Shown here: one piece after another, positions 53,850-62,394 of the stretch | Numbering within the stretch: the first letter of the stretch is position 1 | Layout of the letters: each line of letters starts with the position of its first letter | From: Hyphomicrobium_A sp965243865 | GTDB taxonomy: Bacteria; Pseudomonadota; Alphaproteobacteria; Rhizobiales; Hyphomicrobiaceae | Length of the DNA stretch: 64,000 bases | Reading direction: 5' to 3' | Assembly: GCF_965243865.1 (NCBI RefSeq) | Contig: NZ_OZ251603.1 | Location: 1 to 64,000 of the forward strand | Translations under genes and position numbers: made by a program | Notes under the pieces: model-generated | Told to the model about the DNA's origin: nothing | Database searches by the model: none | What the model saw: the letters and a program-made list of their open reading frames with translations, nothing else

Positions 53850-54917
53850 TCAGTGGGCATGTGTGTGCGGCTTTGTTGTTCTGTTGGCGTATGCGTGCGG
53901 TTGGGTTGCGGCGCTGCCAGGTGCGGAGCCGTGAAGGCGCACGTTCGCCACCGACAGCGCCGGCAGGTGGGCGAACAGCTCATGTTTGAGGCTCTCTCCG
54001 ATCCGCTCGGCGTCAGCCACGGATAATTTGTCGTCGACCAGGATCGCCACGTCGGCATGAAGTTGGTGGCCGAGCCACCGCGCCTTCACGTCCAGCACAC
54101 GTCGGATGCCGGCAACATGCTCGGCCGCGTGTTGGATTTCGCCCACCGTACCGGGCTCTACGCCGTCCAGCATGCGCGTCAGGACGGAGCGGGCGGACTG
54201 CCAGACGATGCCGAAGATCGCGATGGTGATGATGAGACCGACGATCGGATCGGCCAACGGGACACCAAGCCAGACGCCGACGGCTCCGGCGACGACCGCC
54301 AGACTGGTGAGGCCATCGGTACGGGCGTGGTAGCCGTCGGCGATCAGCGCCGCGCTGTTGATCTCGCGGCCGACCCGAATGCGGAATACGGCGACGGCCT
54401 CGTTCCCGATAAAGCCGATGACGCCCGCAATGGCCACCCACAGCAGCAGGGTGATGGGCTGCGGATGGAATATGCGGTCGATGGCTTCATAGCCGGCGAG
54501 CAGTGCGCTCAAGAGAATGATGAGGACGATCGAGATGCCGGCGAGGTCCTCGACCCGCCCGTACCCGTAAGTGAAGGTGGAAGTCGGTTTACGCCGCGCC
54601 AGTACGAACGCGATCCACAATGGGATGGCGGTTGTCGCATCGGCGACGTTGTGGATGGTGTCGGCCAGCAGAGCCACGCTGCCGGAAGCCAGCACCACCA
54701 GCACCTGCAATGCCGCCGTGACGGCAAGGATGATAAAAGACCACTTGATCGCCCAGATACCGCGCTCGGTCGTGGCGATTGTTGCGTCGATCACGCCATG
54801 GGTATGCCCATGCGGGCCATCATGACTATGACCGTGGCCGCGACCATTAACGGTGTTGCCGCCTTGCGTTGGATATCCGAACCAGTACCGCTCCCTATCC
54901 AGCATGAAGGCCCTCAT
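53850..54917 (-). CDS. dmeF: cation diffusion facilitator DmeF
   Basis: A 355-residue CDF transporter with six membrane helices, His-rich ends (GHGHSHDGPHGHTHG and PHTHAH) and the two transport-site motifs HNVAD and HARTD. The C-terminal cytoplasmic domain (VLDVKARWLGHQLHADVAILVDD) is present. Pairing with an RcnR-type repressor matches the dmeRF operons known for cobalt/nickel export. Its ATG overlaps the dmeR stop by four bases. Confidence 0.9.
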   Translation of the reverse strand: MRAFMLDRERYWFGYPTQGGNTVNGRGHGHSHDGPHGHTHGVIDATIATTERGIWAIKWSFIILAVTAALQVLVVLASGSVALLADTIHNVADATTAIPLWIAFVLARRKPTSTFTYGYGRVEDLAGISIVLIILLSALLAGYEAIDRIFHPQPITLLLWVAIAGVIGFIGNEAVAVFRIRVGREINSAALIADGYHARTDGLTSLAVVAGAVGVWLGVPLADPIVGLIITIAIFGIVWQSARSVLTRMLDGVEPGTVGEIQHAAEHVAGIRRVLDVKARWLGHQLHADVAILVDDKLSVADAERIGESLKHELFAHLPALSVANVRLHGSAPGSAATQPHAYANRTTKPHTHAH

Positions 54918-55186
54918 AGGTATTTTGCTAGCGCCTTGAACTCCCGCAGCGCGGCACGCGAGGTGGGCGACCCATCGACGGCGCTGTCGTCGAGGCAGTG
55001 CTCCATGTGGTCGTGGATCAGTTCGCGCTTGGCATTGGCGATCGCGCGCTCGATGGCGTGCAGTTGCTGGGCGAGCTCCAGGCAGGGGCGGTGCGCCTCA
55101 ATCATGCCGATAAGGGAGCGCAGATGCCCCTCGGCGCGCTTCAGGCGCTTGATGATGTCGGGATGACTGGCATGTTTCATCCTCAT
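54914..55186 (-). CDS. dmeR: metal-responsive repressor, RcnR/CsoR (DmeR) family
   Basis: A 90-residue all-helical repressor: KHASHPDIIKRLKRAEGHLRSLIGMIEAHRPCLELAQQLHAI...LIHDHMEHCL. N-terminal histidines, the cysteine in HRPC and the HDHMEHC cluster are the expected Co/Ni ligands. A 7-4-7 inverted repeat with a central G-tract lies directly upstream. It begins the dmeR-dmeF-czcB-czcA operon. An ATG at 55180 is an alternative start. Confidence 0.88.
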   Translation of the reverse strand: MRMKHASHPDIIKRLKRAEGHLRSLIGMIEAHRPCLELAQQLHAIERAIANAKRELIHDHMEHCLDDSAVDGSPTSRAALREFKALAKYL

Positions 55187-55188
55187 AT

Positions 55189-55206
55189 CCTATCCAGGGG
55201 GATAGG
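55189..55206. promoter_or_regulatory. DmeR/RcnR-type operator
   Basis: CCTATCC-AGGG-GGATAGG, perfect 7-bp arms around a G-rich centre, in the short gap between divergent dmeR and the RcnA-like gene. G-tract-centred inverted repeats are typical RcnR/CsoR-family sites. It would control both directions. Confidence 0.75.
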
Positions 55207-55221
55207 TAAGGTGCAAGCACA

Positions 55222-55923
55222 ATGCGCTGGCTGATCGAACTACAGCACTGGCTCTACGGGAGCATGGGTGCCGGCCTCAAATCCGCCGAGGACGTGAGCG
55301 CGCTCCCAGCCATGCTGATATCGGCGATGCTCTTTGGAGCCGTGCACGCCTTCATGCCCGGCCACGGCAAAAGCGTGCTCGTCTCGTATCACCTGGGCCG
55401 CCCCGGCCGACTTCGCGACGGCGTGCTGACCGGCATGGTGCTGGCGCTGACGCACGTCGGATCGGCGGTAATCTTCGTCATGCTGGGCGTCGCCGTCATA
55501 AGCCGGTCACTGGCGCTCGCCGGACGAGCACCGGCCTTCGAGACCGCCAGCGCGGTGCTCATCATTGCGACCGGCCTTATCTTGCTGTGGCGAGCGGCGC
55601 GGCCGCACATCCACAGCCACGCCGGCGATGGAAAGATGCTTGCCTTTGTCACCGGGCTTATTCCCTGCCCGCTGACGACGTTCATCCTGACATACGCCAT
55701 CGCCAAGCATCAGCTCGCGATTGGCTTCGCCGCAGTGGGAGCCATGACCATAGGGGTGATCGCGACGATCGCCAGCTTCGCCGTTGCCGCCGTCTTCGCC
55801 CGCGAACGCTTCATGGGGTTGCTGGCGAGAACGGAGTGGCTGCGGCTACGGCTGGGCCGCGGCTTCGAGCTGGCCGGCGCATGCGCCGTTATCGTGCTTG
55901 GGATCGCCATGTTGAACCGCTGA
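55222..55923 (+). CDS. nickel/cobalt exporter, RcnA-like
   Basis: A 233-residue inner-membrane protein with six hydrophobic helices and the NiCoT/RcnA motif HAFMPGHGKSVLVSYHLG in the second helix, HVGSAVIFVMLG, and a short histidine loop (RPHIHSHAGDG). The second motif FVTGLIPCPLTTFIL is typical of RcnA/NreB-type efflux proteins. It is divergent from dmeR and shares its operator. Bases 55924-56221 hold no gene I can recognise. Confidence 0.87.
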   Translation: MRWLIELQHWLYGSMGAGLKSAEDVSALPAMLISAMLFGAVHAFMPGHGKSVLVSYHLGRPGRLRDGVLTGMVLALTHVGSAVIFVMLGVAVISRSLALAGRAPAFETASAVLIIATGLILLWRAARPHIHSHAGDGKMLAFVTGLIPCPLTTFILTYAIAKHQLAIGFAAVGAMTIGVIATIASFAVAAVFARERFMGLLARTEWLRLRLGRGFELAGACAVIVLGIAMLNR

Positions 55924-56221
55924 AAGGCACCGTTCTCGGATTTGCAACGTCCGCTTGTTGGGCACGAGCGGTCATCGCAATCGCCCGCATGCATGCCCGC
56001 TTTGGTCAGCATCGACCGCTAGGCGATGGGCAAGTTTGGCCGGTCCACCCCCAAGACCAGACCTGACCAAAGGCGTCATCTGCCATCACGCATACGGGGT
56101 GCGCGATGTCCGTTTGTGGGACGAACCGATCTCACTGCTTGGCGGAAAGAGGTTGCCGGGCCGCCGACGAGCAGCGGTCTGCATTGACGTCGCGGTTCTC
56201 CATTGTTCGCCTCGTGCTGCG

Positions 56222-57313
56222 TCACAATTCGCTTGGCGCTGGGGCCAACGAATTGAACCTCGGCACTGCGGGGCGGCGGCCGACGAGCTGATCCGGCCGC
56301 AGATTGAGATAGCGTCGCAGCATCTTCCAATCCTTGTGGCCGGTGACCAGCGACACCTCCGGGATGTCGAAGCCTGCCTCGAAGAGGCGGCTCGTCGCCT
56401 CGTGACGCAAATCGTGAAAGTGCAGGTCATCGATGTTTAGCTCCTGGCATCCGCGACGGAACGCGGCGCCGAGCGAGCGCGGATTATAGGGGAATACTCT
56501 GTCGCCCCCCAACCCCAACGCCTGCTGCTCACGCAGCAATGCGATAGCGTCATAGCCCGTGACGTCGAGCAGGGGGACCTTCTGGTGATTGCCTGACTTC
56601 CGGCGAGGATCTTTGCGGTTGCGCACTATCGCGAGCTGCGCGGTAAAATCGACGTCGGTCCAGAGGAGGGTGCAGATTTCCTCCTGTCGCATGGCGGTCG
56701 CTACCGCGAACTTGACGAGACGACCGAGAGGGATGGTCTGCCGCGGATTGTTATCGTGGAGGAGGATGATCCGGCTCAGCTCATCAGGTGTGGGACGGCG
56801 GTCGCGTTCGTTGCCCTTCGCGACGAGGTTGAGCCGACGCAGAGCAACGCGCGCCAGCTTAACCTGATCGGTCGGGACCTCCATGCCATGCACGGCGGCG
56901 GCGTGGACAAGGATCGTCTGGAGGTAGCCGATGTCGATGCCGATCGTGGCGGCGCCGGCCCCTTGCTTGGCTCGCTGCTTAGCGTAGGCGATGATGCGTT
57001 CGCGGGTCAGACCGGCAAGCTTCTCGGTGCCGAGATCGCCTTTAAGCTTGTCGAGCGTGTAGGCCTTACTGCGCATCAGAGGTTTGCCGACCTCGGCGAG
57101 GTCGCGCGTATGCAAATCGATGACGAAGCCGAACGTCGTCGACGCATCGCCTTCCACGCCCACGGCGCTCCTGCCGCGGCTGACCTTGCCTTCGGCTTCG
57201 TTAGCCCAGGCTTGCGCCTCCCACTTCAGCCGGAAGGTGCGCGAGGCATGTTGACCCTTCCGACGGACCTGCGCTCGCCAACGGCCCGAGGGTAGCTTAG
57301 TGAGACTTGCCAT
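56222..57313 (-). CDS. int: tyrosine integrase of the dusA island
   Basis: A 363-residue tyrosine recombinase. The N-terminal DNA-binding region begins MASLTKLPSGRWRAQVRRKGQ; the core-binding domain contains KLKGDLGTEKLAGLTRERI. The catalytic residues are in TAMRQEEICTLL (Arg I), LHFHDLRHEATSRLF (HxxR), VTGHKDWKMLRRYLNL (His and Tyr). ATG at 57313; the frame extends upstream through the attachment region but not plausibly as protein. It lies 250 bases from the 31-bp repeat in dusA and should catalyse integration and excision of the island. Confidence 0.93.
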   Translation of the reverse strand: MASLTKLPSGRWRAQVRRKGQHASRTFRLKWEAQAWANEAEGKVSRGRSAVGVEGDASTTFGFVIDLHTRDLAEVGKPLMRSKAYTLDKLKGDLGTEKLAGLTRERIIAYAKQRAKQGAGAATIGIDIGYLQTILVHAAAVHGMEVPTDQVKLARVALRRLNLVAKGNERDRRPTPDELSRIILLHDNNPRQTIPLGRLVKFAVATAMRQEEICTLLWTDVDFTAQLAIVRNRKDPRRKSGNHQKVPLLDVTGYDAIALLREQQALGLGGDRVFPYNPRSLGAAFRRGCQELNIDDLHFHDLRHEATSRLFEAGFDIPEVSLVTGHKDWKMLRRYLNLRPDQLVGRRPAVPRFNSLAPAPSEL

Positions 57314-57352
57314 GCTTTTCAGGTGGTTACATGGCAGCGTGCACGAAACGAG

Positions 57353-57524
57353 CACACGAAGGGTGAGAAAAGGTGCTTGGAGATGGGGGCTGGAGCGCAC
57401 AAATTCGTGCGAGATTTCGGGCCCGTACGTCCCTTGAGACTTGGCCGCCGGCGTGAGCAATTCGTGCACACGGAAGCTGAGAAATGGTGGGTAGAGGTGA
57501 GAACAGATGCGAACAAACGTGTGC
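57353..57524. repeat. imperfect direct repeats between int and dusA, putative integrase arm sites
   Basis: A unit of about 58 bp starting CACACG at 57353 recurs at 57467 (spacing 114 bp, about 70% identical by eye). Each contains TGAGAAA and GGTG, and AATTCGTGC occurs beside both. Repeats between integrase gene and crossover site are where arm-type integrase binding sites lie. Confidence 0.55.
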
Positions 57525-57563
57525 ACGCTCTCGTGCCAGCCCGCTGATAGATAAGGAGAATCG

Positions 57564-58559
57564 GTGCAATACCAACCGCATAGGTTCTCTGTCGCTCCTA
57601 TGATGGATTGGACGGATCGGCACTGCCGCGCCTTCCACCGTCAGTTGACGCGCCATGCCTTGCTCTACACCGAGATGGTGACAGCACCCGCGATCCTCTT
57701 CGGCGACCGCTCGCGCCTGCTGGGCCGCTCGGACGAGGAGGGGCGCGTCGCGCTTCAGCTTGGCGGCTCCGACCCCAAGGCGCTCGCCGAGGCCGCCGCC
57801 ATCAGCGCCGGCTATGGCTATTGCGAGATCAATCTCAACGTCGGCTGCCCGTCCGACCGTGTGCAGGAAGGCCGCTTCGGCGCCTGCCTGATGGCCGAGC
57901 CCGACCTCGTCGCCGAGTGCGTCGCCGCCATGCAGGGCCGAGTCGACGTGCCCGTCACCGTAAAATGCCGCATCGGCATCGAGGATCAGGACAGCGAGAG
58001 CGATCTGCATCGCTTCATCGCCACGGTCGCTCAGACCGGCTGCCGCACGTTCATCGTGCATGCGCGCAAGGCTTGGTTGAAGGGATTGTCGCCGAAAGAG
58101 AACCGCGAAGTTCCTCCGCTCGATTATGATCGCGTCTATCGTTTGAAGGCCCAACATCCCGAGCTGACCATCATCATCAACGGTGGCATCACCGACCTCG
58201 ACGCCGCAGCCCGGCACCTTGAGCACGTCGATGGCGTCATGCTGGGCCGCGCGGCCTACCAGACGCCATACGTGCTCGCAGATGTCGACCGCCGCTTCTT
58301 CGATCCGGCAGCGCCCGTTCCCTCGCGCATCGACGCCATCGAGGGCATCATCCCGCATATCGAACGGCACTTGGCGAGCGGCGGCCGCCTCAACAATGTG
58401 GTCCGCCACATGCTCGGCCTGTTCCACGGCGAGCCGCGCGCGCGCCTTTTCCGCCGTCACTTGAGCGAGAACGCCCCGCGCGCCGATGCCACGATCGCGA
58501 CGCTGCTGGAGGCCGTTTCGCTCGTCGATCCATCCTGGCAGTCGCTCGCCGCCGAATAG
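57564..58559 (+). CDS. dusA: tRNA-dihydrouridine synthase A
   Basis: A 331-residue DusA that reduces uridines in the tRNA D-loop using FMN and NADPH. Seen: HRFSVAPMMDWTDRHCR, LYTEMV, QLGGSDPKALAEAA, INLNVGCPSDRVQEGRFGACLM with the catalytic cysteine, and GVMLGRAAYQTP. The GTG start and AAGGAG ribosome binding site (57553-57558) lie outside the 31-bp repeat, so the first codons and translation signals are supplied by the island while the enzyme stays full length. Confidence 0.94.
   Translation: MQYQPHRFSVAPMMDWTDRHCRAFHRQLTRHALLYTEMVTAPAILFGDRSRLLGRSDEEGRVALQLGGSDPKALAEAAAISAGYGYCEINLNVGCPSDRVQEGRFGACLMAEPDLVAECVAAMQGRVDVPVTVKCRIGIEDQDSESDLHRFIATVAQTGCRTFIVHARKAWLKGLSPKENREVPPLDYDRVYRLKAQHPELTIIINGGITDLDAAARHLEHVDGVMLGRAAYQTPYVLADVDRRFFDPAAPVPSRIDAIEGIIPHIERHLASGGRLNNVVRHMLGLFHGEPRARLFRRHLSENAPRADATIATLLEAVSLVDPSWQSLAAE
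57577..57607. repeat. right attachment site within dusA
   Basis: Second copy of the 31-bp direct repeat, encoding His-Arg-Phe-Ser-Val-Ala-Pro-Met-Met-Asp of DusA. Conserved flavin-site codons make this a stable integration target. Confidence 0.93.
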
Positions 58560-58572
58560 GAGTTTCCGTCAG

Positions 58573-59403
58573 ATGGAGATCGGGCTTTCCGCGGGCGGCC
58601 TTACTGCGCTCATCGCCGGCCTGCTTATTGCCGGCCTCGTTGCGGGTTTCCTCGCCGGCCTTCTCGGCATCGGCGGCGGCGGCGTCCTCGTTCCCGTCCT
58701 CTACGAAGCGCTCCGCGCGCTCGACGTCGACCCCGCCATCCGCATGCATCTCGTGCTGGGAACGTGCCTCGCCATCATCGTCCCCACCTCGCTCAAATCA
58801 TTCGCCGGTCATCGCGCGCGCGGCTCGGTCGATATCCCGCTCTTGAAACGCGTCGCGCCCTATGTCGTCGCCGGAGTCGTTCTCGGCTCCATGACGGCAA
58901 AGGTCGCCAGCGGCGAAGCACTGAAATGGGTATGGGTGATCGCCGCCACGACCGTCGCCATCAAGATGGCGCTGGGCCGCGAGGACTGGCGCATTTCAGA
59001 TCATCTGCCGCCTTCGCCCTGGCCGCAGATCGGCGGCCTGCTCGTCGGTTTCATCTCGACCCTCATGAGCATCGGCGGTGCGACATTCGTGGTGCCGTTG
59101 CTCACGCTGTTCGGCAAGCCGATCCTGCAAGCGGTGTCGACCGCCGCTGGCGTAGGCCCGCTGATCGCCATCCCCGGCGTCATCGGATACATGTGGGCTG
59201 GCTGGGACGCATCCGGCCTGCCGCCGTTCTCGATCGGCTACGTCAACCTGCTTGCCGCGGTGATCGTCGCGCCGTTGAGCGTCTGGGCGGCACCGTTCGG
59301 CGTACGCATCGCCCACCGCATCCCCCGCCGCACGCTGGAGCTGGCGTTCGCCGCGTTCCTGGCGACCATCTCCACGCGCTTCCTGATCGACCTGCTCTGG
59401 TGA
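58573..59403 (+). CDS. TSUP family sulfite/organosulfonate exporter (TauE/SafE)
   Basis: A 276-residue membrane protein with about eight helices and the family signature LAGLLGIGGGGVLVPVLYEAL in the first repeat and ISTLMSIGGATFVVPLLTLFG in the second. ATG at 58573 (MEIGLSAGG) is preferred; it is 13 bases after dusA, so the two may be cotranscribed. TauE/SafE proteins export sulfite or related sulfur anions; the exact substrate is unknown. Confidence 0.88.
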   Translation: MEIGLSAGGLTALIAGLLIAGLVAGFLAGLLGIGGGGVLVPVLYEALRALDVDPAIRMHLVLGTCLAIIVPTSLKSFAGHRARGSVDIPLLKRVAPYVVAGVVLGSMTAKVASGEALKWVWVIAATTVAIKMALGREDWRISDHLPPSPWPQIGGLLVGFISTLMSIGGATFVVPLLTLFGKPILQAVSTAAGVGPLIAIPGVIGYMWAGWDASGLPPFSIGYVNLLAAVIVAPLSVWAAPFGVRIAHRIPRRTLELAFAAFLATISTRFLIDLLW

Positions 59404-59433
59404 GCGCCGCGCTGCGGTCTCACCCACGTTAGA

Positions 59434-60939
59434 TCAGGCGACGATCTTCTGATTGTATTCGCCGACCTCCGGGAAGCGCGACAGCTCGCGGTCGATGTCG
59501 GCGAAGATCGCCTTCATGTTGGCTTCCGACGTCGGGCTTTCGACGACCACCACCAGCTCCGGCTTGTTCGACGAAGCGCGCACCAGCCCCCACGTGCCGT
59601 CTTCCAGCGTCACGCGTACGCCGTTGACGGTGACGAGGTCGCGGATCTTTTGCCCGGCGACAGTACCGCCATCTGCGGCCACCTTCTTGTAGTGCTCGAC
59701 CACCTGGTCGACGACTCCATATTTCTTCTCATCGTCGCAGTGCGGCGACATCGTCGGCGACTGATACGTCTTCGGCAGCTCGCGCTTCAGCTCAGCCATG
59801 GTCTTGCCGCCGGCGCGATCGAGCATGTCGCAAACCGCGAGCGCAGCCACGATGCCGTCGTCATAGCCGCGCCCCAGCGGCGGCTGAAAGAAGAAGTGCC
59901 CGCTCTTCTCGAAGCCCACCAGCGCCTTCTGCTCGAAGGTGTAGCGCTTCATGTAGGAGTGGCCCGTCTTCCAATAGAGCGCTTTCGCGCCGTTTGCCTT
60001 CAGCACCGGATCGGTGAGGAAGAGGCCGGTCGATTTGACGTCGGCGACGAACACCGCGTCCTTGTGCCGTGCCGAGATATCGCGCGCCAGCATCACACCG
60101 ACAGTGTCGGCGAAAATCTCGTGCCCCTCGTTGTCGACCACGCCGCAGCGGTCGCCATCGCCATCGAACCCGAGACCGACATCGGCGCCGTGCTTCACCA
60201 CCGCTTCGGCGATGGCGTGCAGCATCTTCATGTCTTCCGGATTTGGATTGTAGCGCGGGAACGTGTAGTCGAGGTTCGTGTCGAGCGGCACCACCTCGCA
60301 GCCGACCGCCTCCAGCACCTTCGGAGCGAACGCGCCCGCCGTGCCGTTGCCGCATGCCGCGACGACTTTCAGTTTGCGCTTCAGCGGTGCGCGGTCGGCA
60401 AGCGCCTTGATGTAGCGCTCGGCCATATCCGGCACGAAAATCAGCTTGCCGCCGTCAGCCGTCTTGTACGCGCCGGAGAGGACGATCTCCTTCAGGCGGC
60501 TCATCTCGTCGGGGCCGAATGTCAGCGGGCGCGCCATGCCCATCTTGATGCCGGTCCAGCCGTTGTCGTTGTGCGAGGCCGTCACCATCGCCACGCCTTC
60601 GACATCGAGATCGAACTGAGCGAAGTAGGCCATCGGCGAAAGCGCCAGGCCGATGTCATAGACTTCGCAACCGCCAGCCAGCAGTCCGTTGATCAGCGCC
60701 TGTTTCACCGACGCCGAGTACGAGCGGTAGTCGTGTCCTGTCACGAGGCGCTTCGGCACGCCCCGCTCGGCGAACAAGGTCGCCATGCCGAGCCCCACCG
60801 CCGTGAGACCCAAGAGATTGATTTCTTGCGGGAACAGCCAGCGCGCGTCGTATTCGCGGAATCCTGTCGGCTTGACGAGGGGGAGACGTTCAAAGTCGTA
60901 GGTATTGGGCTTCAAATCAGCGCGCGGCGGCGGCAGCAT
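59434..60939 (-). CDS. phosphomannomutase/phosphoglucomutase
   Basis: A 501-residue alpha-D-phosphohexomutase. The phosphoserine loop is VTASHNDNGWTGIKMG, the metal loop is DGDGDRCG, the sugar-binding region is FEKSGHFFF and the phosphate site is RASSNKPELVVVVE. It interconverts hexose 1- and 6-phosphates for polysaccharide and lipopolysaccharide synthesis. It is convergent with the TSUP gene and 115 bases from the protease gene. Confidence 0.9.
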   Translation of the reverse strand: MLPPPRADLKPNTYDFERLPLVKPTGFREYDARWLFPQEINLLGLTAVGLGMATLFAERGVPKRLVTGHDYRSYSASVKQALINGLLAGGCEVYDIGLALSPMAYFAQFDLDVEGVAMVTASHNDNGWTGIKMGMARPLTFGPDEMSRLKEIVLSGAYKTADGGKLIFVPDMAERYIKALADRAPLKRKLKVVAACGNGTAGAFAPKVLEAVGCEVVPLDTNLDYTFPRYNPNPEDMKMLHAIAEAVVKHGADVGLGFDGDGDRCGVVDNEGHEIFADTVGVMLARDISARHKDAVFVADVKSTGLFLTDPVLKANGAKALYWKTGHSYMKRYTFEQKALVGFEKSGHFFFQPPLGRGYDDGIVAALAVCDMLDRAGGKTMAELKRELPKTYQSPTMSPHCDDEKKYGVVDQVVEHYKKVAADGGTVAGQKIRDLVTVNGVRVTLEDGTWGLVRASSNKPELVVVVESPTSEANMKAIFADIDRELSRFPEVGEYNQKIVA

Positions 60940-61053
60940 AGAAAATCTCCTGACGGCCGGATTATTCGGGTGGGTTTAAACGCACGAAGGTGCGCTGTCG
61001 ATCCCCGGCCGGGCGGCGGCAAAGACGCACGGGATTGTGGCAGAATGCAGCTG

Positions 61054-61629
61054 CTATTCCTGCAGGACCAGGCGCCCGGACCGCATATCGAACCGGGACA
61101 GCCGTGACAGGAAGCTCATGCCCAGCAGGGAGGTCTTGAGGCGGCCACGCTCGGCCACCGCGGCAGGTACGTTGCGCACCGTTATGTCGCCGATGGATAC
61201 CCTGTCGAGCGTGACCGGCGCCACCCGCGCCACGCCGTTGGCCGTGGATACCGCGCGCGTGAAGTCGGCGTCGTTGAGATAAATACCCGCGGCCTCGGCG
61301 TCCTCGTACGACAGCGCCACCATGGTCGCCCCGGTGTCGATCATCACCTCGATGGGGCGGCCATTGATGTCGGCTTCGGTATTGAAATGGCCATTGCGCT
61401 CCGCGTCGATCTCGACGACCGAGCCGGAGTTGTTGCTATGTGCCGAGCTGGCTTGCATGCCAGTCGTCTGCATCGCGGCAATCTCATCGCTCGTCGGCAG
61501 CCCGAGCATGCGCTCGGCGCCCGTCTTCAGACTTTCGAAGTGCGACAGAGCGGCGACGCCGATAACGGCGACGACGCCCCAGCTCACGGCTTCCCGCAGC
61601 AATTGTCTCGTGCCCGGCGTCATGGTCAT
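61054..61629 (-). CDS. retropepsin-like aspartic protease (TIGR02281 type)
   Basis: A 191-residue membrane-anchored protein. One N-terminal helix (AVSWGVVAVIGVAALSHF) is followed by a clan AA domain with the active-site motif VMIDTGATMVALSYEDA and the second family motif LKTSLLGMSFLSRL. Such proteins act as dimers in the periplasm. The next gene encodes a paralogue. Confidence 0.88.
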   Translation of the reverse strand: MTMTPGTRQLLREAVSWGVVAVIGVAALSHFESLKTGAERMLGLPTSDEIAAMQTTGMQASSAHSNNSGSVVEIDAERNGHFNTEADINGRPIEVMIDTGATMVALSYEDAEAAGIYLNDADFTRAVSTANGVARVAPVTLDRVSIGDITVRNVPAAVAERGRLKTSLLGMSFLSRLSRFDMRSGRLVLQE

Positions 61630-61686
61630 GCGGAGGGATCGATGCTCTTCTCTAAGGCGCGACCCGCGCCAGATCAGCAGCGCGTA

Positions 61687-62394
61687 TCAGCCCCTTAGCG
61701 TCAGATAATCGTTTGCGAACTCATAGGATCGCAAACGCCTTAAAAAACTCATACCAAGCAAGTTTTCCTTAACCGTACCGGGCTTGGCCACCAGCGCATC
61801 GACATTGCGCACGATCAGCGGTCCTACGGCCAGCGTGCGTATCCGCGCGGCCGCGGCGTACGTCGTTCCGTTCGCCGTATCGACCGCAACCGTATAGGAC
61901 AGCTTGCTCAGATCGATGCCCGCGCGTTCGGCATCCGCCGGCTTCAGCACGACCGACGACGCCCCGGTATCCACCATCAGCGTCATCGACTGGCCGTTGA
62001 CGGATGCGCGCACGGCGAAGTGCCCATCGAGCCGCCGCCGCACTCGCACCGCTGTCTCGCCTTCATCGCCCGTATCGACCGAGACGACCTGGCCCGATGG
62101 CACGAGCTCGCCGCCCACACGGCTGACGACGGCAGAAATCTCCTCGCGATAGGAATAGCCGGCAATGAGACTGAAGCCGATCGCCAGCCACACGACGACG
62201 TAGCGCAGCGCCTGCATCAGCCGCGTCTGCCCATCGTTGATCAGGCTGACGATATAGAGGCCCGCCAGCAGCAGCCCGGCGACGATGCTCAGGATCTCGC
62301 CCGTCCCAAGACCCGAGAACAGGTCAGGATCGGCCCTCAGCAGCAGGAACGCGCCGACGCCCACCAGCAGCGCCAGGACCAGCCACGCTCTCAT
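61687..62394 (-). CDS. retropepsin-like aspartic protease, second copy
   Basis: A 235-residue paralogue of the previous protein with three N-terminal helices instead of one (WLVLALLVGVGAFLLL, ILSIVAGLLLAGLYIVSLI, VVVWLAIGFSLIAGY). The active site is LMVDTGASSVVLKPADA and the second motif is VKENLLGMSFLRRL. ATG at 62394 overlaps the DUF1289 stop by four bases. The two tandem copies arose by duplication. Confidence 0.88.
   Translation of the reverse strand: MRAWLVLALLVGVGAFLLLRADPDLFSGLGTGEILSIVAGLLLAGLYIVSLINDGQTRLMQALRYVVVWLAIGFSLIAGYSYREEISAVVSRVGGELVPSGQVVSVDTGDEGETAVRVRRRLDGHFAVRASVNGQSMTLMVDTGASSVVLKPADAERAGIDLSKLSYTVAVDTANGTTYAAAARIRTLAVGPLIVRNVDALVAKPGTVKENLLGMSFLRRLRSYEFANDYLTLRG

Larger units (their letters stand above)
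18794..57607. mobile_element. integrative genomic island in dusA carrying chloromethane-utilisation genes
   Basis: A 38.8-kb segment bounded by a perfect 31-bp direct repeat (18794-18824 and 57577-57607). The right copy is codons of dusA, and a tyrosine integrase lies directly beside it. Known biology: a large class of integrases inserts elements into the 5' end of dusA, and the element supplies a new 5' end so that dusA stays functional. That is what is seen here. Cargo: cmu operon with TetR regulator, B12 uptake, OmpW, a PPDK-like/PhoU-like pair, metal efflux and several unknowns. No relaxase or type IV secretion gene is visible, so it is integrative but not self-conjugative as seen. Confidence 0.88.

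Noticed and set aside
18794..57607. Island as a self-transmissible conjugative element
   Set aside because: No relaxase, coupling protein or type IV secretion gene is recognisable inside the repeats, so only integration and excision are supported.
59650..61107. Long plus-strand open frame opposite the phosphohexomutase gene
   Set aside because: Its product is Arg/His/Val-rich without any motif, and it exists only because the GC-rich minus-strand gene leaves the antisense frame open. Similar antisense frames at 287-1315, 44221-45138, 46377-47489 and 51204-52214 were rejected for the same reason.
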